Numbered from the stretch's first letter, positions 37,332-46,202 are shown. The stretch is 64,000 nucleotides of DNA from Nesterenkonia haasae (GCF_010119385.1 NZ_VFIE01000018.1:432375-496374); one strand, 5' to 3'. Translations and numbers: made by a program. Notes: a model not told the origin generated them from the letters alone.

Positions 37332-38047
37332 TGGTCCTCATCTCCCGCCTCGGCGGGCTCAGCCTCGCCCCAGTCGATTTCCACATCTTCGAATTCGGGG
37401 GCTGCGGGAATGCCCACGTTGATGGTGTCTATATCGTCTTCGGGCACGGCGAAGGTGGCCCAGAAGGCGATGGATTCACCGGAGGCCACACGGGGGCCGA
37501 CGACGTCGGTCTCCCAGGCGACACCTCGGTCGCTGCGCAAGGAGGAGTACTGCTTGAGGTTTTCGCGATCAAAGAGGGCGGGCTTTGCCAGCGCCCCGTT
37601 GTTTCCGTGCAATCCGTAGAGAGTATGAGTGTCGTGCTGATCAAACTCGGGCGTGAAGGTCAGCAGCAGCTCCAGAGTATTGTCCCGCACCTGGAGGCGG
37701 TGCAGCCCAAGAGTCATCGTGCCGTCGATATTCGTGCTGGGGAGGCTGTACTCCACCGTGTGGAGGGCATCGTCCGGGTCAATGGGACCTTCAGAAGTCT
37801 GGACCGCTGTCCCCTCAGCAGCCTGCTCCTCAGCGTCGTCGGCTTCCTCAGCGTCACTGGGCCCGTCGTTGTCGGTCTCCTCCTCCGTCGAGGTGTCCTC
37901 CTGCGCTTCCGCTTCCTGAGCAGATGCTGTCTCGGTGTCCTCGAACTGGGCGGATTCCTGATCAGGTGAGCAACCTGTCAGCCCCAGGGCTGCAACGGCA
38001 ATAAGCCCGATCCCCCCGCTGAGCAGCGAATGACCTGCGGTGTTCAT
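37328..38047 (-). CDS. Secreted lipoprotein with acidic linker
   Basis: The 239-residue protein begins at ATG 38047, preceded by GAAAGGA at a suitable distance; an in-frame start at 38137 would extend into a polar leader without signal character. The signal peptide ends in lipobox LTGC. A Glu/Asp/Ala-rich linker of about 50 residues leads to a beta-rich domain (VEYSLPSTNIDGTMTLGLHR; TLELLLTFTPEFD). I do not recognise the fold. It is coupled to the OmpA-domain gene and lies 82 nt after the kinase gene. Confidence 0.75.
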   Translation of the reverse strand: MNTAGHSLLSGGIGLIAVAALGLTGCSPDQESAQFEDTETASAQEAEAQEDTSTEEETDNDGPSDAEEADDAEEQAAEGTAVQTSEGPIDPDDALHTVEYSLPSTNIDGTMTLGLHRLQVRDNTLELLLTFTPEFDQHDTHTLYGLHGNNGALAKPALFDRENLKQYSSLRSDRGVAWETDVVGPRVASGESIAFWATFAVPEDDIDTINVGIPAAPEFEDVEIDWGEAEPAEAGDEDQ

Positions 38048-38129
38048 GGCCTGTCCTTTCGTAGAGTGTCGTTCTAGTGATGAGTCGGAACGGGTGCTCA
38101 AAAGGTTGCACGGTGGTGGAGAAAGTTTT

Positions 38130-39365
38130 TCACTCAATGACGCGGATGCTGTGGCGGGCTTCCAGATCCTGTCCGTCAGGCAGCCGCGCGCGCAGGACGA
38201 TCTCGGCCGTTCCGGGCGCGGTCGGGGTCAGGAGAACCTCTGGTTCATCGGCAAGATGCCGTCCGGACGGAAGCGCCCACACCCAGGACTCAAGGTCAGA
38301 AACCTCTGCGTTGAACACAGCGGACTCCCCTACTGTTACCTCTTCAGGCCCCGTGATGCCGATGGTGGCACCCCCTGCTTCGGCCGCCGACTGCTCCTGG
38401 CCCCCGGAAAGCCACTGGCCTAATAGGGTTCCACCCAGCAACGCTCCACCCGCAAAGGCAACGAGAAGAAGGACGACGACGAACCGCCGCCGCAATAGCC
38501 CAACCCAGGTGGTAGGGGGTGCATCCTGGGTGGATTCTGCAGCGGGTTCACGCTCGGGCGCAGACTCAGGCGGGGCCAAAGCGTCCTCAAGTTCGTTCAG
38601 CCATACGGAAGCGTTCGGTTGGCGACGGTGAGGTTTGGCAGACATTCCACGCCGAATGACTTTGTCAGCGGCTCCGGGTAAGTCGGCGTCCTGAGCAAGC
38701 CAGTTCAGCACGGCTGATATCGCGTAGATGTCAGCTCGGGTGTCGACCACACCGGGACTGTCCTGCTCGGGTGGGCGGAACCCCGCTGTGCCGCCGGAAA
38801 CGGTAAGGCCGGAGTTCATCGCGAGGTTCTTACACATGCCGAGGTCAGCGATCATAAGCCGCTCATCAGTTGCCACCACCTGAGAGTGGAGGTTGGATGT
38901 CTCATCTCCAATGAGCTCCGACGGCTTGGTGGTCAGCAGGATGTTGCCTGGGCTGAGGTCCCGGTGGACCAGCTGCGCGCGGTGGACAGCGTCCACGGCG
39001 GCGGCGAGAGGCCTGGCGAACGCAAGGATGTCCTCCCGGCTGGCTCGCCAGCCAGACTGCCACAGCGCAGCGACCCGTTCGCGTACGGTGCCGCGGTCAG
39101 CGTATTCCAAAACCAGGTAGGGCTGTTGCCGTTCTGATTCGCCGATGTCATAGATCGTCACCACATGTGAGCCTTCTACCCTGCGCAGACTCCGCCCCTC
39201 AGCGATGAACCGCTCACGAATTTCGGGGTTGAGGCTGTGGTTCTCAGCAAGAACTTTTACGACGACCTCATCGTCGAGCCGCTCGTCGATCGCCCGGTAG
39301 ACCGTTGCGAAGGAGCCCACACCAATCACGTCACCGAGGAGGTAGTGGCCGAGACGCTCAGCCAC
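38130..39365 (-). CDS. Transmembrane Ser/Thr protein kinase with extracytoplasmic domain
   Basis: The 411-residue protein has a Hanks-type kinase domain: glycine loop GVGSFATV (15-22), Lys37 in VVVKVL, HRDLSPGN (catalytic Asp136), DLG at 174-176 in place of DFG, and RPPEQDSP. A single transmembrane helix lies at about 294-316. About 95 extracytoplasmic residues follow, with an Ig/PKD-like beta pattern (TIGITGPEEVTVGESAVFNAE and a C-terminal ARLPDG strand). The start overlaps the upstream sigma factor gene by 8 nt, so the two are coupled. It likely senses an envelope signal and phosphorylates a partner; the adjacent sigma factor is the obvious candidate, by inference. Confidence 0.9.
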   Translation of the reverse strand: MAERLGHYLLGDVIGVGSFATVYRAIDERLDDEVVVKVLAENHSLNPEIRERFIAEGRSLRRVEGSHVVTIYDIGESERQQPYLVLEYADRGTVRERVAALWQSGWRASREDILAFARPLAAAVDAVHRAQLVHRDLSPGNILLTTKPSELIGDETSNLHSQVVATDERLMIADLGMCKNLAMNSGLTVSGGTAGFRPPEQDSPGVVDTRADIYAISAVLNWLAQDADLPGAADKVIRRGMSAKPHRRQPNASVWLNELEDALAPPESAPEREPAAESTQDAPPTTWVGLLRRRFVVVLLLVAFAGGALLGGTLLGQWLSGGQEQSAAEAGGATIGITGPEEVTVGESAVFNAEVSDLESWVWALPSGRHLADEPEVLLTPTAPGTAEIVLRARLPDGQDLEARHSIRVIE

Positions 39366-39987
39366 CTGTATCCCGCCCGTCCTGTTCCCCGAGCCTCGCG
39401 GCGACCATTGCCCGGCCGCGGCTGACCTGCGACTTCACCGTACCCACTGGGCGCCCGAGCTGTTCGGCGATCTCCGTGTAGGGCGCCTGGTTGATATCGC
39501 GCAGTGTCACAGGTATGCGGTAGACCTCGGGCAGTTCGGCGAGTGCCTGGCGCACCGCGGTCCGTGTCGCGATGGCAGAGCTCATCCGCTCCGCCGGTCC
39601 GAGGTCCTCGGTGAGCTCTGTGACTTCCCGGGCTCTTCGCAAGTGGTCGACCACGCGCCGGCGAACGATACTGTGCAACCAGGTGGTGACTTTGCTGCGA
39701 CCATCGTAGGAACTGATGGACTCAGCCACGGAGATGAGCGAGTCCTGGGCGACGTCGTCCACGGCCGCCTTGTCCAGCAGCGCTGCTCCAGCGAATCGGT
39801 GCACCACTCCTGAAGCATCGAGGGCTTCGATCAGCAGCTCCGTGACGGCGGGCGAGTGAGGTGCGTGCTGCGCCAAGAGCTCCAAGGCGTCGTCGTACTG
39901 ACCATCCGCCCTGGTGACGTCCAGCATGCGGCGTGCCCCCGTGAGGTCTCCGTTCTGCAAGGCTCGGCCTAGCTCTGCGGCTGTCAT
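39358..39987 (-). CDS. ECF-type sigma-70 family RNA polymerase sigma factor
   Basis: The 209-residue protein has sigma region 2 (AVDDVAQDSLISVAESISSY, TTWLHSIVRRRVVDHLRR) and region 4 (LPEVYRIPVTLRDINQAPY, TEIAEQLGRPVGTVKSQVSR). An extra N-terminal helical segment of about 75 residues precedes region 2, which is unusual for a simple ECF factor. No anti-sigma gene is adjacent; the next gene is a transmembrane kinase overlapping by 8 nt. This fits sigma factors controlled by phosphorylation rather than by an anti-sigma factor. ATG 39987 is chosen because TAGACT ends 7 nt upstream. Confidence 0.9.
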   Translation of the reverse strand: MTAAELGRALQNGDLTGARRMLDVTRADGQYDDALELLAQHAPHSPAVTELLIEALDASGVVHRFAGAALLDKAAVDDVAQDSLISVAESISSYDGRSKVTTWLHSIVRRRVVDHLRRAREVTELTEDLGPAERMSSAIATRTAVRQALAELPEVYRIPVTLRDINQAPYTEIAEQLGRPVGTVKSQVSRGRAMVAARLGEQDGRDTGG

Positions 39988-39994
39988 CACGTTG

Positions 39995-40000
39995 AGTCTA
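39995..40000 (-). promoter_or_regulatory. -10 box of the sigma factor gene (leaderless start)
   Basis: On the minus strand TAGACT is followed by 7 nt and ATG 39987; it overlaps the stop region of the GNAT gene. Confidence 0.5.
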
Positions 40001-40909
40001 GAACAAGACGGTCGAGTAGGTGCCGGCGTGCTGGAAGCCGACCCGTTCGTAGGCGCGGATCGCGGGGGTGTTGTACCCATTGACGTAGAGGCTCACTCGA
40101 GGAGCGAGGCTCAGCCCGTACTTGACGACTGCGGCCATTCCCGGGGCTGCCATTCCGCGGCCGCGCCAGAGTGGATTCACCCACACCCCCTGGACCTGCA
40201 CGGCCTGGTCGGTGACTGACCCGAACTCCGCCTTGAACGTGATCTGCCGGGTCTCGGGGTCCACAGCTATGAGCGAGTGACCGGCCTGAATAAGTCCGCG
40301 GATTCGGTCCCGATACTGGCTTGCCCCGTGATCGTATGGGGAGAATCCGAGCTCCTCGGTGAACATGGCCGCGCAGGCCTGTTCGACGGCGCTGAACTCT
40401 TCAGGTTTCGAGGGCCGCACTCCCGGAAGTGGTCTCATTTCAGGTTCTTGGTACATCACCATCAGCGGCTGGTGGGCGCGCACTTCACGGTGGTTGGACC
40501 ATCCGGTCGCTTCAAAAAGGGCGAGTACGGCCTCGGATCGCCCATAGATGGAGGAGACTCTGCGGCGCAGTGCGCGGGCGGCACGGCCAAACTGCTTCGC
40601 GGTGGAGGGGTCTGCCCCTACCGGGATGATGTTCGAACCTAGCCAGCAGGCCGAAACCAGCCGACGAGCGGCGCCGTCATGGGGTTCTGCAGCGTCTATC
40701 CCCAGCAGGAGTGCACTCTGCCGCCCTTTTCCGAATGCCGCCGTTCCGCGCTGCTGCAGCGCTGCCGCCACGGAGGTGTTACCGACCGGATCAGCGTCCA
40801 ACAGTTCGTGGAGAGCATGCGTGTCTTCCCCGGTGAGAACGCGAACTCGGCCACCGGTGGCGCGGGAAACTTTGCCGTCGGGGCTAGCTGACGGAGACCA
40901 CAGGGGCAC
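39998..40909 (-). CDS. GNAT N-acetyltransferase, Rv2867c-like, downstream of ispG
   Basis: The protein of about 303 residues has an N-terminal DUF4081-like region ([20 protein letters not shown]) and a C-terminal GNAT domain ([20 protein letters not shown] as the acetyl-CoA loop, [20 protein letters not shown]). The order dxr-rip1-ispG-GNAT is the same as mycobacterial Rv2870c-Rv2867c. Substrate is unknown. The frame is open to TTG 40933. The start is provisionally GTG 40909, inside the end of ispG; an upstream GAGGGAGAGG may serve it, though it lies about 12 nt away. Confidence 0.85.
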   Translation of the reverse strand: MPLWSPSASPDGKVSRATGGRVRVLTGEDTHALHELLDADPVGNTSVAAALQQRGTAAFGKGRQSALLLGIDAAEPHDGAARRLVSACWLGSNIIPVGADPSTAKQFGRAARALRRRVSSIYGRSEAVLALFEATGWSNHREVRAHQPLMVMYQEPEMRPLPGVRPSKPEEFSAVEQACAAMFTEELGFSPYDHGASQYRDRIRGLIQAGHSLIAVDPETRQITFKAEFGSVTDQAVQVQGVWVNPLWRGRGMAAPGMAAVVKYGLSLAPRVSLYVNGYNTPAIRAYERVGFQHAGTYSTVLF

Positions 40910-42053
40910 CTGAAGAGGCGTCCTCTCCCTCAAGGTCCATTTGTTCGGCGAGCCGGTTGGCCTCCTCGATCAGGGTCTCTACGATCTGATCCTCAGGGAC
41001 GGTCTTGATGACCTCCCCCTTCACGAAGATTTGGCCCTTGCCGTTGCCGGAGGCAACGCCCAAGTCAGCATCACGTGCCTCTCCCGGCCCGTTGACCACG
41101 CAGCCCATCACGGCGACCCGCAGTGGATGCTCCATGCCTTCCAGACCAGCTGTGACATCGTCGGCCAGTTTGTAGACATCCACCTGGGCGCGGCCGCAGG
41201 AGGGACAGGAGACTATCTCCAGTTTGCGGGGCCGCAGATTGAGGGACTCCAGCAGCTGGTTGCCGACTTTGACTTCTTCAGCCGGTGGGGCGGAGAGGGA
41301 GACTCGGATGGTGTCGCCGATGCCTTGGGACAGCAGCGCACCGAATGCGGTCGCGGATTTGATGGTCCCTTGGAAGGCCGGACCGGCTTCCGTCACGCCC
41401 AGGTGCAGAGGCCAGTCGCCACGCTCTGCGAGCATCTGATAGGCCTGCACCATGATGACGGGATCACTGTGCTTGACCGAGATCTTGAAATCGTGGAAGT
41501 CGTGCTCTTCGAAGAGGCTGGCCTCCCACACGGCGGACTCCACGAGCGCCTCCGGGGTTGCCTTCCCGTATTTGTCCATCACTCGCTTGTCCAGGGATCC
41601 GGCGTTGACGCCGATGCGGAGGCTCACGCCGTGGTCTTTGGCCATTTTGGCGATTTCGCCTACCTGGTCGTCAAACTTGCGGATGTTTCCGGGGTTCACC
41701 CGGACGGCGCCGCATCCAGCCTCGATCGCGGCGTAGACGTACTTGGGCTGGAAGTGGATGTCTGCGATCACCGGAATCTGCGATTTCATGGCGATGATCG
41801 GCAGCGCCTGCGCGTCTTTGTCGGTCGGGCAGGCTACACGCACAATGTCACAGCCCGACGCAGTCAGTTCCGCGATCTGCTGCAGCGTGGCATTGATGTC
41901 ATGGGTCTTGGTGGTTGTCATAGACTGCACCGATATCTGGTGGTCACTGCCGACCCCGACATCACCGACCATGAAATTGCGAGTCTTGCGCCGAGGAGCC
42001 AGGACGGGAGGCTCTTCCTTCACCGTGGGCATACCGAGATTAATCGCGTTCAC
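40884..42053 (-). CDS. ispG: (E)-4-hydroxy-3-methylbut-2-enyl-diphosphate synthase
   Basis: The 389-residue protein has the IspG barrel ([46 protein letters not shown]). Its 4Fe-4S domain carries [10 protein letters not shown] and [12 protein letters not shown]. It reduces MEcPP to HMBPP in the MEP isoprenoid pathway, shared with dxr upstream. The start is GTG 42053: TACCAT ends 6 nt before it, and the upstream frame has no family similarity. It is 78 nt downstream of rip1. Confidence 0.96.
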   Translation of the reverse strand: MNAINLGMPTVKEEPPVLAPRRKTRNFMVGDVGVGSDHQISVQSMTTTKTHDINATLQQIAELTASGCDIVRVACPTDKDAQALPIIAMKSQIPVIADIHFQPKYVYAAIEAGCGAVRVNPGNIRKFDDQVGEIAKMAKDHGVSLRIGVNAGSLDKRVMDKYGKATPEALVESAVWEASLFEEHDFHDFKISVKHSDPVIMVQAYQMLAERGDWPLHLGVTEAGPAFQGTIKSATAFGALLSQGIGDTIRVSLSAPPAEEVKVGNQLLESLNLRPRKLEIVSCPSCGRAQVDVYKLADDVTAGLEGMEHPLRVAVMGCVVNGPGEARDADLGVASGNGKGQIFVKGEVIKTVPEDQIVETLIEEANRLAEQMDLEGEDASSGAPVVSVS

Positions 42054-42059
42054 CCCTCC

Positions 42060-42065
42060 ATGGTA
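42060..42065 (-). promoter_or_regulatory. -10 box of ispG (leaderless GTG start)
   Basis: On the minus strand TACCAT is followed by GGAGGG and GTG 42053. GGAGGG abuts the start codon, so a leaderless reading is favoured. Confidence 0.45.
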
Positions 42066-42131
42066 CCGATGACGACGCCGCCTGCTCGCCTCCACGCGGT
42101 GCACTTCTCCCGTGGCTGATCTTGGACGAGG

Positions 42132-43616
42132 TCAGTCGAAGAGGCGAATCGGGTTGATTATGTCAGCGAGGATCAGCATCAAACCCATGCCTATCAGCAG
42201 CACTGCCACCGCATAGGTCAACGGCAAGAGTTTAGAAATGTCGAAGGGACCCGGGTCTGGCTTACCCCGCAGCTTGGCCCAGCGTCGGCGCAGAGCTTCG
42301 TAGAGAGCCCCTGCGACGTGCCCGCCGTCCAAGGGAAGCAGCGGGATCAGGTTGAACACCATCAGGGCGATGTTGACTCCCGCGACGAGGGACATCAGCG
42401 TCGCGAAGCGTGATTCCCACGGGATCTGGTCTTGGGCGGAGATCTCGCCCGCCACGCGGCCGACGCCCACCACGGACATCGGCCCGTCGGGGTCGCGCTC
42501 CACCTCAGTGAATGTGGAAACTCCGACGTCGTACATGCGCTGCGGCAAGGTGAGCACCACCTGTCCCACAGCCCGGGTCTGCTCGTAAACGATCGGCCCG
42601 GCTTCCCAGGGCGCCTGGCGTTGGACCTCGGTCAGAGAGACCACGCCGATGAAGCCCACAGGCTCAGTGACCAGCGAGCCGTCCGCGTCCCGTTCAGGAG
42701 CTCCCATGCGACCTTCAACAGGCCGTTCGGTCAGGATCGGGGTGACCTCCGTGGTGTGTTCCTCCCCATCGCGGAGGTACACCACCTGGTTCGGAGTCCC
42801 GGCTGCGTCACGGATCAACGGAGTGAGATCGTCCCACTCATCAATCTCTGTTCCGCCGAATGCCAGGATTTCGTCACCCGGTTCTAGACCCGCCTCAAAG
42901 GCGGGTCCAGCCGGATCGCTCTCAGTGCACTCTCGTTCGGCCACCACCTCTGCGGCATCTTCAGCCTCCACGGTGGTAATGCACTCGAAGACATCAGCCA
43001 CCTCTGTGGTGGCTGTGTTCATCCCGTGCAGGGAGACAGTTCCCGCTGTCAGAAGCAGCGCCAGAAGGCCGTTCATCGCCGGACCCCCGAGCATGATGAT
43101 GACTTTCTTCCAGGTGGCCAAGCGGAAGAACATCCGATTCTCGTCCCCTGGACGCAGCTCCTCAGAGGCCACTTCTCGCGCCTCCTGGGACATCTGCTGG
43201 AAAATCCCGGTCGAGTGGGACATCACGGTCTTCTGCTCGTCCGGCACACGTTCCGCTGCAGAACTGCGTTCAATGGGCGGCGCCACATACTGGGCACCCA
43301 CCTGCTGGAGGTAGGGGTCGGCTGGACCCGAGTCTTCCGCAGCGTCTGTTGCGGCGGCGTCGTCGCTCTTCTGCTCCGGTGGTGGGTACATTCCGATCAT
43401 GGCCACGTAACCACCCAAAGGGACAGCCTTCACCCCGTATTCGGTCTCCCCCTTGGTCTTTGACCACAGCGTGGGACCGAAGCCGACCATGTACTGGGTG
43501 ACTCGCACCTTGAAGAGCTTGGCCGGCAGCAGGTGACCCACCTCGTGCAGGGCGATGGAAATGATGATGCCGACCACCATGATGAGGACTCCGGCGAGCA
43601 TCAGCAGAGCGGTCAC
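42132..43616 (-). CDS. rip1: Site-2 protease (RseP/Rip1-like zinc metalloprotease)
   Basis: The 494-residue protein has HEVGH at residues 24-28 in the first membrane helix, a large periplasmic-side region with a PDZ domain (AFEAGLEPGDEILAFGGTEI), and a late helix with NLIPLLPLDGGHV that supplies the third zinc ligand. It cuts transmembrane substrates, such as anti-sigma factors, after a first proteolytic cut. GTG 43616 is chosen: it overlaps the dxr stop (GTGA), as in coupled genes. An inserted stretch of about 80 residues after the first motif is rich in Asp, Ala and Glu. Confidence 0.93.
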   Translation of the reverse strand: MTALLMLAGVLIMVVGIIISIALHEVGHLLPAKLFKVRVTQYMVGFGPTLWSKTKGETEYGVKAVPLGGYVAMIGMYPPPEQKSDDAAATDAAEDSGPADPYLQQVGAQYVAPPIERSSAAERVPDEQKTVMSHSTGIFQQMSQEAREVASEELRPGDENRMFFRLATWKKVIIMLGGPAMNGLLALLLTAGTVSLHGMNTATTEVADVFECITTVEAEDAAEVVAERECTESDPAGPAFEAGLEPGDEILAFGGTEIDEWDDLTPLIRDAAGTPNQVVYLRDGEEHTTEVTPILTERPVEGRMGAPERDADGSLVTEPVGFIGVVSLTEVQRQAPWEAGPIVYEQTRAVGQVVLTLPQRMYDVGVSTFTEVERDPDGPMSVVGVGRVAGEISAQDQIPWESRFATLMSLVAGVNIALMVFNLIPLLPLDGGHVAGALYEALRRRWAKLRGKPDPGPFDISKLLPLTYAVAVLLIGMGLMLILADIINPIRLFD

Positions 43617-44860
43617 CGTGCTGCTCCCGAGACCGTTGGCGCTGCTTGACCAATGAGCACTTCGGCCGCCTGCCGGGCCCACTCCTCGGCGCCCAGTACG
43701 GTCTCTAGGTCCGCCGCTGACTCGGAGACCCCGCTGTGCTGGGCCAAGACCTGCTCCACAGCGGCGACGATGCCGGTGAATCCGAGCCTACCGGCGTGAA
43801 AAGCCTCCACTGCCTGCTCATTGGCTGCGTTGTACACCGCCATATGGGTCGCAGAGGCCCCGGCAGCCTGTTTGGCGAGCTGCACCGCTGGGAATGCACT
43901 GTGGTCCAGGGGTTCGAACTCCCAGCTCATGGAGCGGGACCAGTCAATAGGACTGTCCACCTGCTGCAGGCGGTCCGGCCAGCTCAACCCCAGGGCGATC
44001 GGCACCAGCATTCGCGGAGGTCCAGCCTGCGCCATGGTCGAACCGTCCTGAAACTCAACGAATGAATGAATGTACTGCTGAGGGTGAATCACGGTGTCAA
44101 TCCGCTCCAACGGAACGTCAAAGAGTAGATGCGCCTCCACCACTTCGAGAGCCTTATTCACCATGGTGGCTGAATTGGTTGTCACCATCACGCCCATGGC
44201 AAAGTTCGGATGTTTCAGGGCCTGCTCCGGTGTGACCGCAGCGAGATCCTTGGCGCTCCATCCGCGGAATGGTCCGCCTGATGCAGTGAGGATCAACTTT
44301 GCAACCTCAGTCTGGCCGGTGAGTTCGTCCGCATCGCGAGGGGGCACCGCGCAGATGCCTCTTTCGTGGCTGCCGGACGCGAGCGCCTGGGCCAGCGCCG
44401 AGTGTTCAGAGTCCACAGGTACCACCTGCCCGGGGCGTTGCACGGCCTGCTGGACGAGGGCGCCTCCCACCACCAGCGATTCCTTGTTTGCAAGAGCCAG
44501 CGTGGCGCCTGATTTCAGGGCTGCGAGTGTCGGTTTGAGTCCAATAGAACCAGTGATGGCGTTGAGCACCACATCAGCTTGGGAGTGCTCGGCAATGTGT
44601 TCGGCCGATTCAACACTTGAAAGCACCTCGGCACCCAGGCCCTTCAGCTGGTCAGTCAGGCCCTTAGCGGCGGCGTCGTCACGGATACCGACCAGTTCAG
44701 GTCGGAAGGTGCGCGCCTGCTCCGCAAGAAGTGCAGCATTGGTGCCAGCGCAGAGGGCGACGACGCGGAACGACTCAGGGTGCGCGGAGATGACTTCAAG
44801 CGCTTGAATGCCGATGGAGCCGGTAGAGCCCAAGATAGCGACGCGGCGGGGTGTGGACAT
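43613..44860 (-). CDS. dxr: 1-deoxy-D-xylulose-5-phosphate reductoisomerase
   Basis: The 415-residue protein has the NADPH-binding GSTGSIGIQAL near the N-terminus, LANKESLVVGG, PVDSEHSA (metal and substrate site), and TASGGPFRGW. It converts DXP to MEP in the non-mevalonate pathway. ATG 44860 is chosen over ATG 44869 because GATAAT ends 7 nt before it. The stop overlaps the rip1 start. Mycobacteria have the same dxr-rip1-ispG order. Confidence 0.96.
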   Translation of the reverse strand: MSTPRRVAILGSTGSIGIQALEVISAHPESFRVVALCAGTNAALLAEQARTFRPELVGIRDDAAAKGLTDQLKGLGAEVLSSVESAEHIAEHSQADVVLNAITGSIGLKPTLAALKSGATLALANKESLVVGGALVQQAVQRPGQVVPVDSEHSALAQALASGSHERGICAVPPRDADELTGQTEVAKLILTASGGPFRGWSAKDLAAVTPEQALKHPNFAMGVMVTTNSATMVNKALEVVEAHLLFDVPLERIDTVIHPQQYIHSFVEFQDGSTMAQAGPPRMLVPIALGLSWPDRLQQVDSPIDWSRSMSWEFEPLDHSAFPAVQLAKQAAGASATHMAVYNAANEQAVEAFHAGRLGFTGIVAAVEQVLAQHSGVSESAADLETVLGAEEWARQAAEVLIGQAAPTVSGAAR

Positions 44861-44867
44861 GCGCTCC

Positions 44868-44873
44868 ATTATC
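44868..44873 (-). promoter_or_regulatory. -10 box of dxr (leaderless start)
   Basis: On the minus strand GATAAT (5 of 6 to TATAAT) is followed by 7 nt and ATG 44860. Confidence 0.55.
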
Positions 44874-44902
44874 CCGCCTTAGTCACCGGCACCAAACTGT
44901 TC

Positions 44903-44948
44903 CCTCTTGACGGAAGGCTCCAAGAGGTTGACGGAAGGCTCCAAGAGG
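44903..44948 (+). repeat. Two tandem 21-bp repeats with inverted arms upstream of the GyrI-like gene
   Basis: TTGACGGAAGGCTCCAAGAGG... occurs twice without change (44907-44927, 44928-44948). CCTCTTG at 44903-44909 and CAAGAGG at 44921-44927 form a perfect 7-bp inverted repeat with an 11-nt centre; CAAGAGG recurs in the second unit. TTGAC could serve as a -35 element. The 45-nt distance to the ATG suits an operator/promoter. Regulator unknown. Confidence 0.6.
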
Positions 44949-44993
44949 ATCAAGGTGGTGAGACAACACCGCTGCAACGCGACGGAGCACCAC

Positions 44994-45455
44994 ATGGGAA
45001 CTGCCGAAATCATCGCCAAACCATTACCTGAGGTGCGACTGGCCGCCGTTACTGCCACCGTGTGTGACCAGCGGACCATGGCCAGCGTGGTAGGGCCTGC
45101 ATTCGATCAGATCGCCTCAATCCTCGGAGGCACTATGGGCGCCCTCGACACGCCCATCGCGGCATATGCCCTAGCTGACGACGGTACGCACGTCACGGTC
45201 GGTTACGAATACGTCGGTGAGCCGCACGCCGGCTTCGAGATCGTCACCCTCCCTGCGGTCGAGGAGGCCCTGACCACTGTGCACCACGGAAGTATGAGCC
45301 GCATTCACCTCAGCTGGCAGGCTCTGCATGAAGAGATTCGAACCCTGGGCTACGAACCCTATGGGCCGTGCCGGGAGTTCTACATACGTGCAGAGTCCTC
45401 CGATCAGAGCAACTGGATCACAGAGCTTCAGCAGCCGGTTCATCGTCCGGCCTGA
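44994..45455 (+). CDS. GyrI-like effector-binding domain protein
   Basis: The 153-residue protein has the GyrI-like/SOUL-like beta pattern: an early LPEVRLAAVTATV strand, a central GYEYVGEPHAGFEIVTLP and the late YEPYGPCREFYI end, where families show a conserved glutamate. It has no helix-turn-helix, so it is a free-standing ligand-binding protein, as seen in some multidrug-resistance loci. GGAG about 7 nt before ATG 44994 sets the start; the longer frame from 44907 would translate the 21-bp repeats as a duplicated heptapeptide. It is divergent from dxr. Confidence 0.75.
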   Translation: MGTAEIIAKPLPEVRLAAVTATVCDQRTMASVVGPAFDQIASILGGTMGALDTPIAAYALADDGTHVTVGYEYVGEPHAGFEIVTLPAVEEALTTVHHGSMSRIHLSWQALHEEIRTLGYEPYGPCREFYIRAESSDQSNWITELQQPVHRPA

Positions 45456-45504
45456 GCCGAGGCTGGGACCTGGGTCGATTCTCGGATACGGGTCACTAGG
45501 TCTC

Positions 45505-46122
45505 TCACACGCCATGTGTGCTGCGGGGCGCGTATGCACTGACGAAAGCCTCAACTCCGCGGTCAAGAACGCGGGCAAGGTCCTCTTCCCGGAGGGGCCG
45601 AGCCTGGCCAGCGAACATCACCTGGTTGCTGGGTATCCAAAGGAGTAGACCCGCGAAGTGGTGGGCCGCTAATTCGGTGTCCGGCACATCGAGCAATTGC
45701 CGCTCATGGAGGACCTGAAGACAATGGCTGATGGAAGCGATAACACGGAGGAAGCCCTTTTCCCAGTACAGCAATCCGAGATCAGGGAAGCGACCGGCCT
45801 CGGCGATGACCAGGCGCCGCAATTGCTGAACCCGCGGGTTCATGATTGAACGCATCAATTGCTCTGCAAGCAGACACACTGCCTCCGATGCAGAGTCACA
45901 TTCACGCATCTTGGCACGCAGCGGAGCGAACGGATCCTGAACCTGATCGCAGGCGTATTTGATCAGCGCGGCAAAGACGCCCTGCTTATCACCGAACTCT
46001 CGGTAGAGCGTCTGTTTCGAGACTGAGGCAGCGGCTGCCAACTGGTCAGTGGACGTTCCTATGTATCCATGGGTGACGAAGATATCCCACGCCCGCTGAA
46101 GCATCAGGTCGCGTTTGCTCAT
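45505..46122 (-). CDS. TetR-family transcriptional regulator
   Basis: The 205-residue protein has the TetR helix-turn-helix (AWDIFVTHGYIGTSTDQLA, ASVSKQTLYREFGDKQGVFA) and a C-terminal helical domain resembling AefR-like TetR regulators (LHERQLLDVPDTELAAHHFA). Ligand unknown. It is divergent from the DUF4287 gene, with palindromic sites between them. It faces the GyrI-like gene tail to tail. Confidence 0.9.
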   Translation of the reverse strand: MSKRDLMLQRAWDIFVTHGYIGTSTDQLAAAASVSKQTLYREFGDKQGVFAALIKYACDQVQDPFAPLRAKMRECDSASEAVCLLAEQLMRSIMNPRVQQLRRLVIAEAGRFPDLGLLYWEKGFLRVIASISHCLQVLHERQLLDVPDTELAAHHFAGLLLWIPSNQVMFAGQARPLREEDLARVLDRGVEAFVSAYAPRSTHGV

Positions 46123-46179
46123 AAGTGGTTGATCTAGTCCCTTTCATTTTTCGTGAGGCCTTGTGATGGCCTGTACTAG

Positions 46180-46202
46180 ACGGTACCGTACTCAGTGAGT
46201 AC
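46180..46202. promoter_or_regulatory. Overlapping palindromes between tetR-like and DUF4287 genes
   Basis: ACGGTACCGT (46180-46189) is a perfect 10-bp palindrome, and GTACTCAGTGAGTAC (46188-46202) is a perfect 7+1+7 inverted repeat sharing its edge. Both lie in the 115-nt divergent gap, suitable for TetR binding and autoregulation. Confidence 0.65.

Noticed and set aside
40941-42119. 392-codon open frame on + opposite ispG
   Set aside because: Shadow of ispG; no start signals and no recognisable family.
44903-44948. MerR-type operator or CRISPR-like repeat
   Set aside because: Only two units without spacers, so no CRISPR; the 11-nt centre does not fit MerR dyads, and no MerR gene is adjacent.
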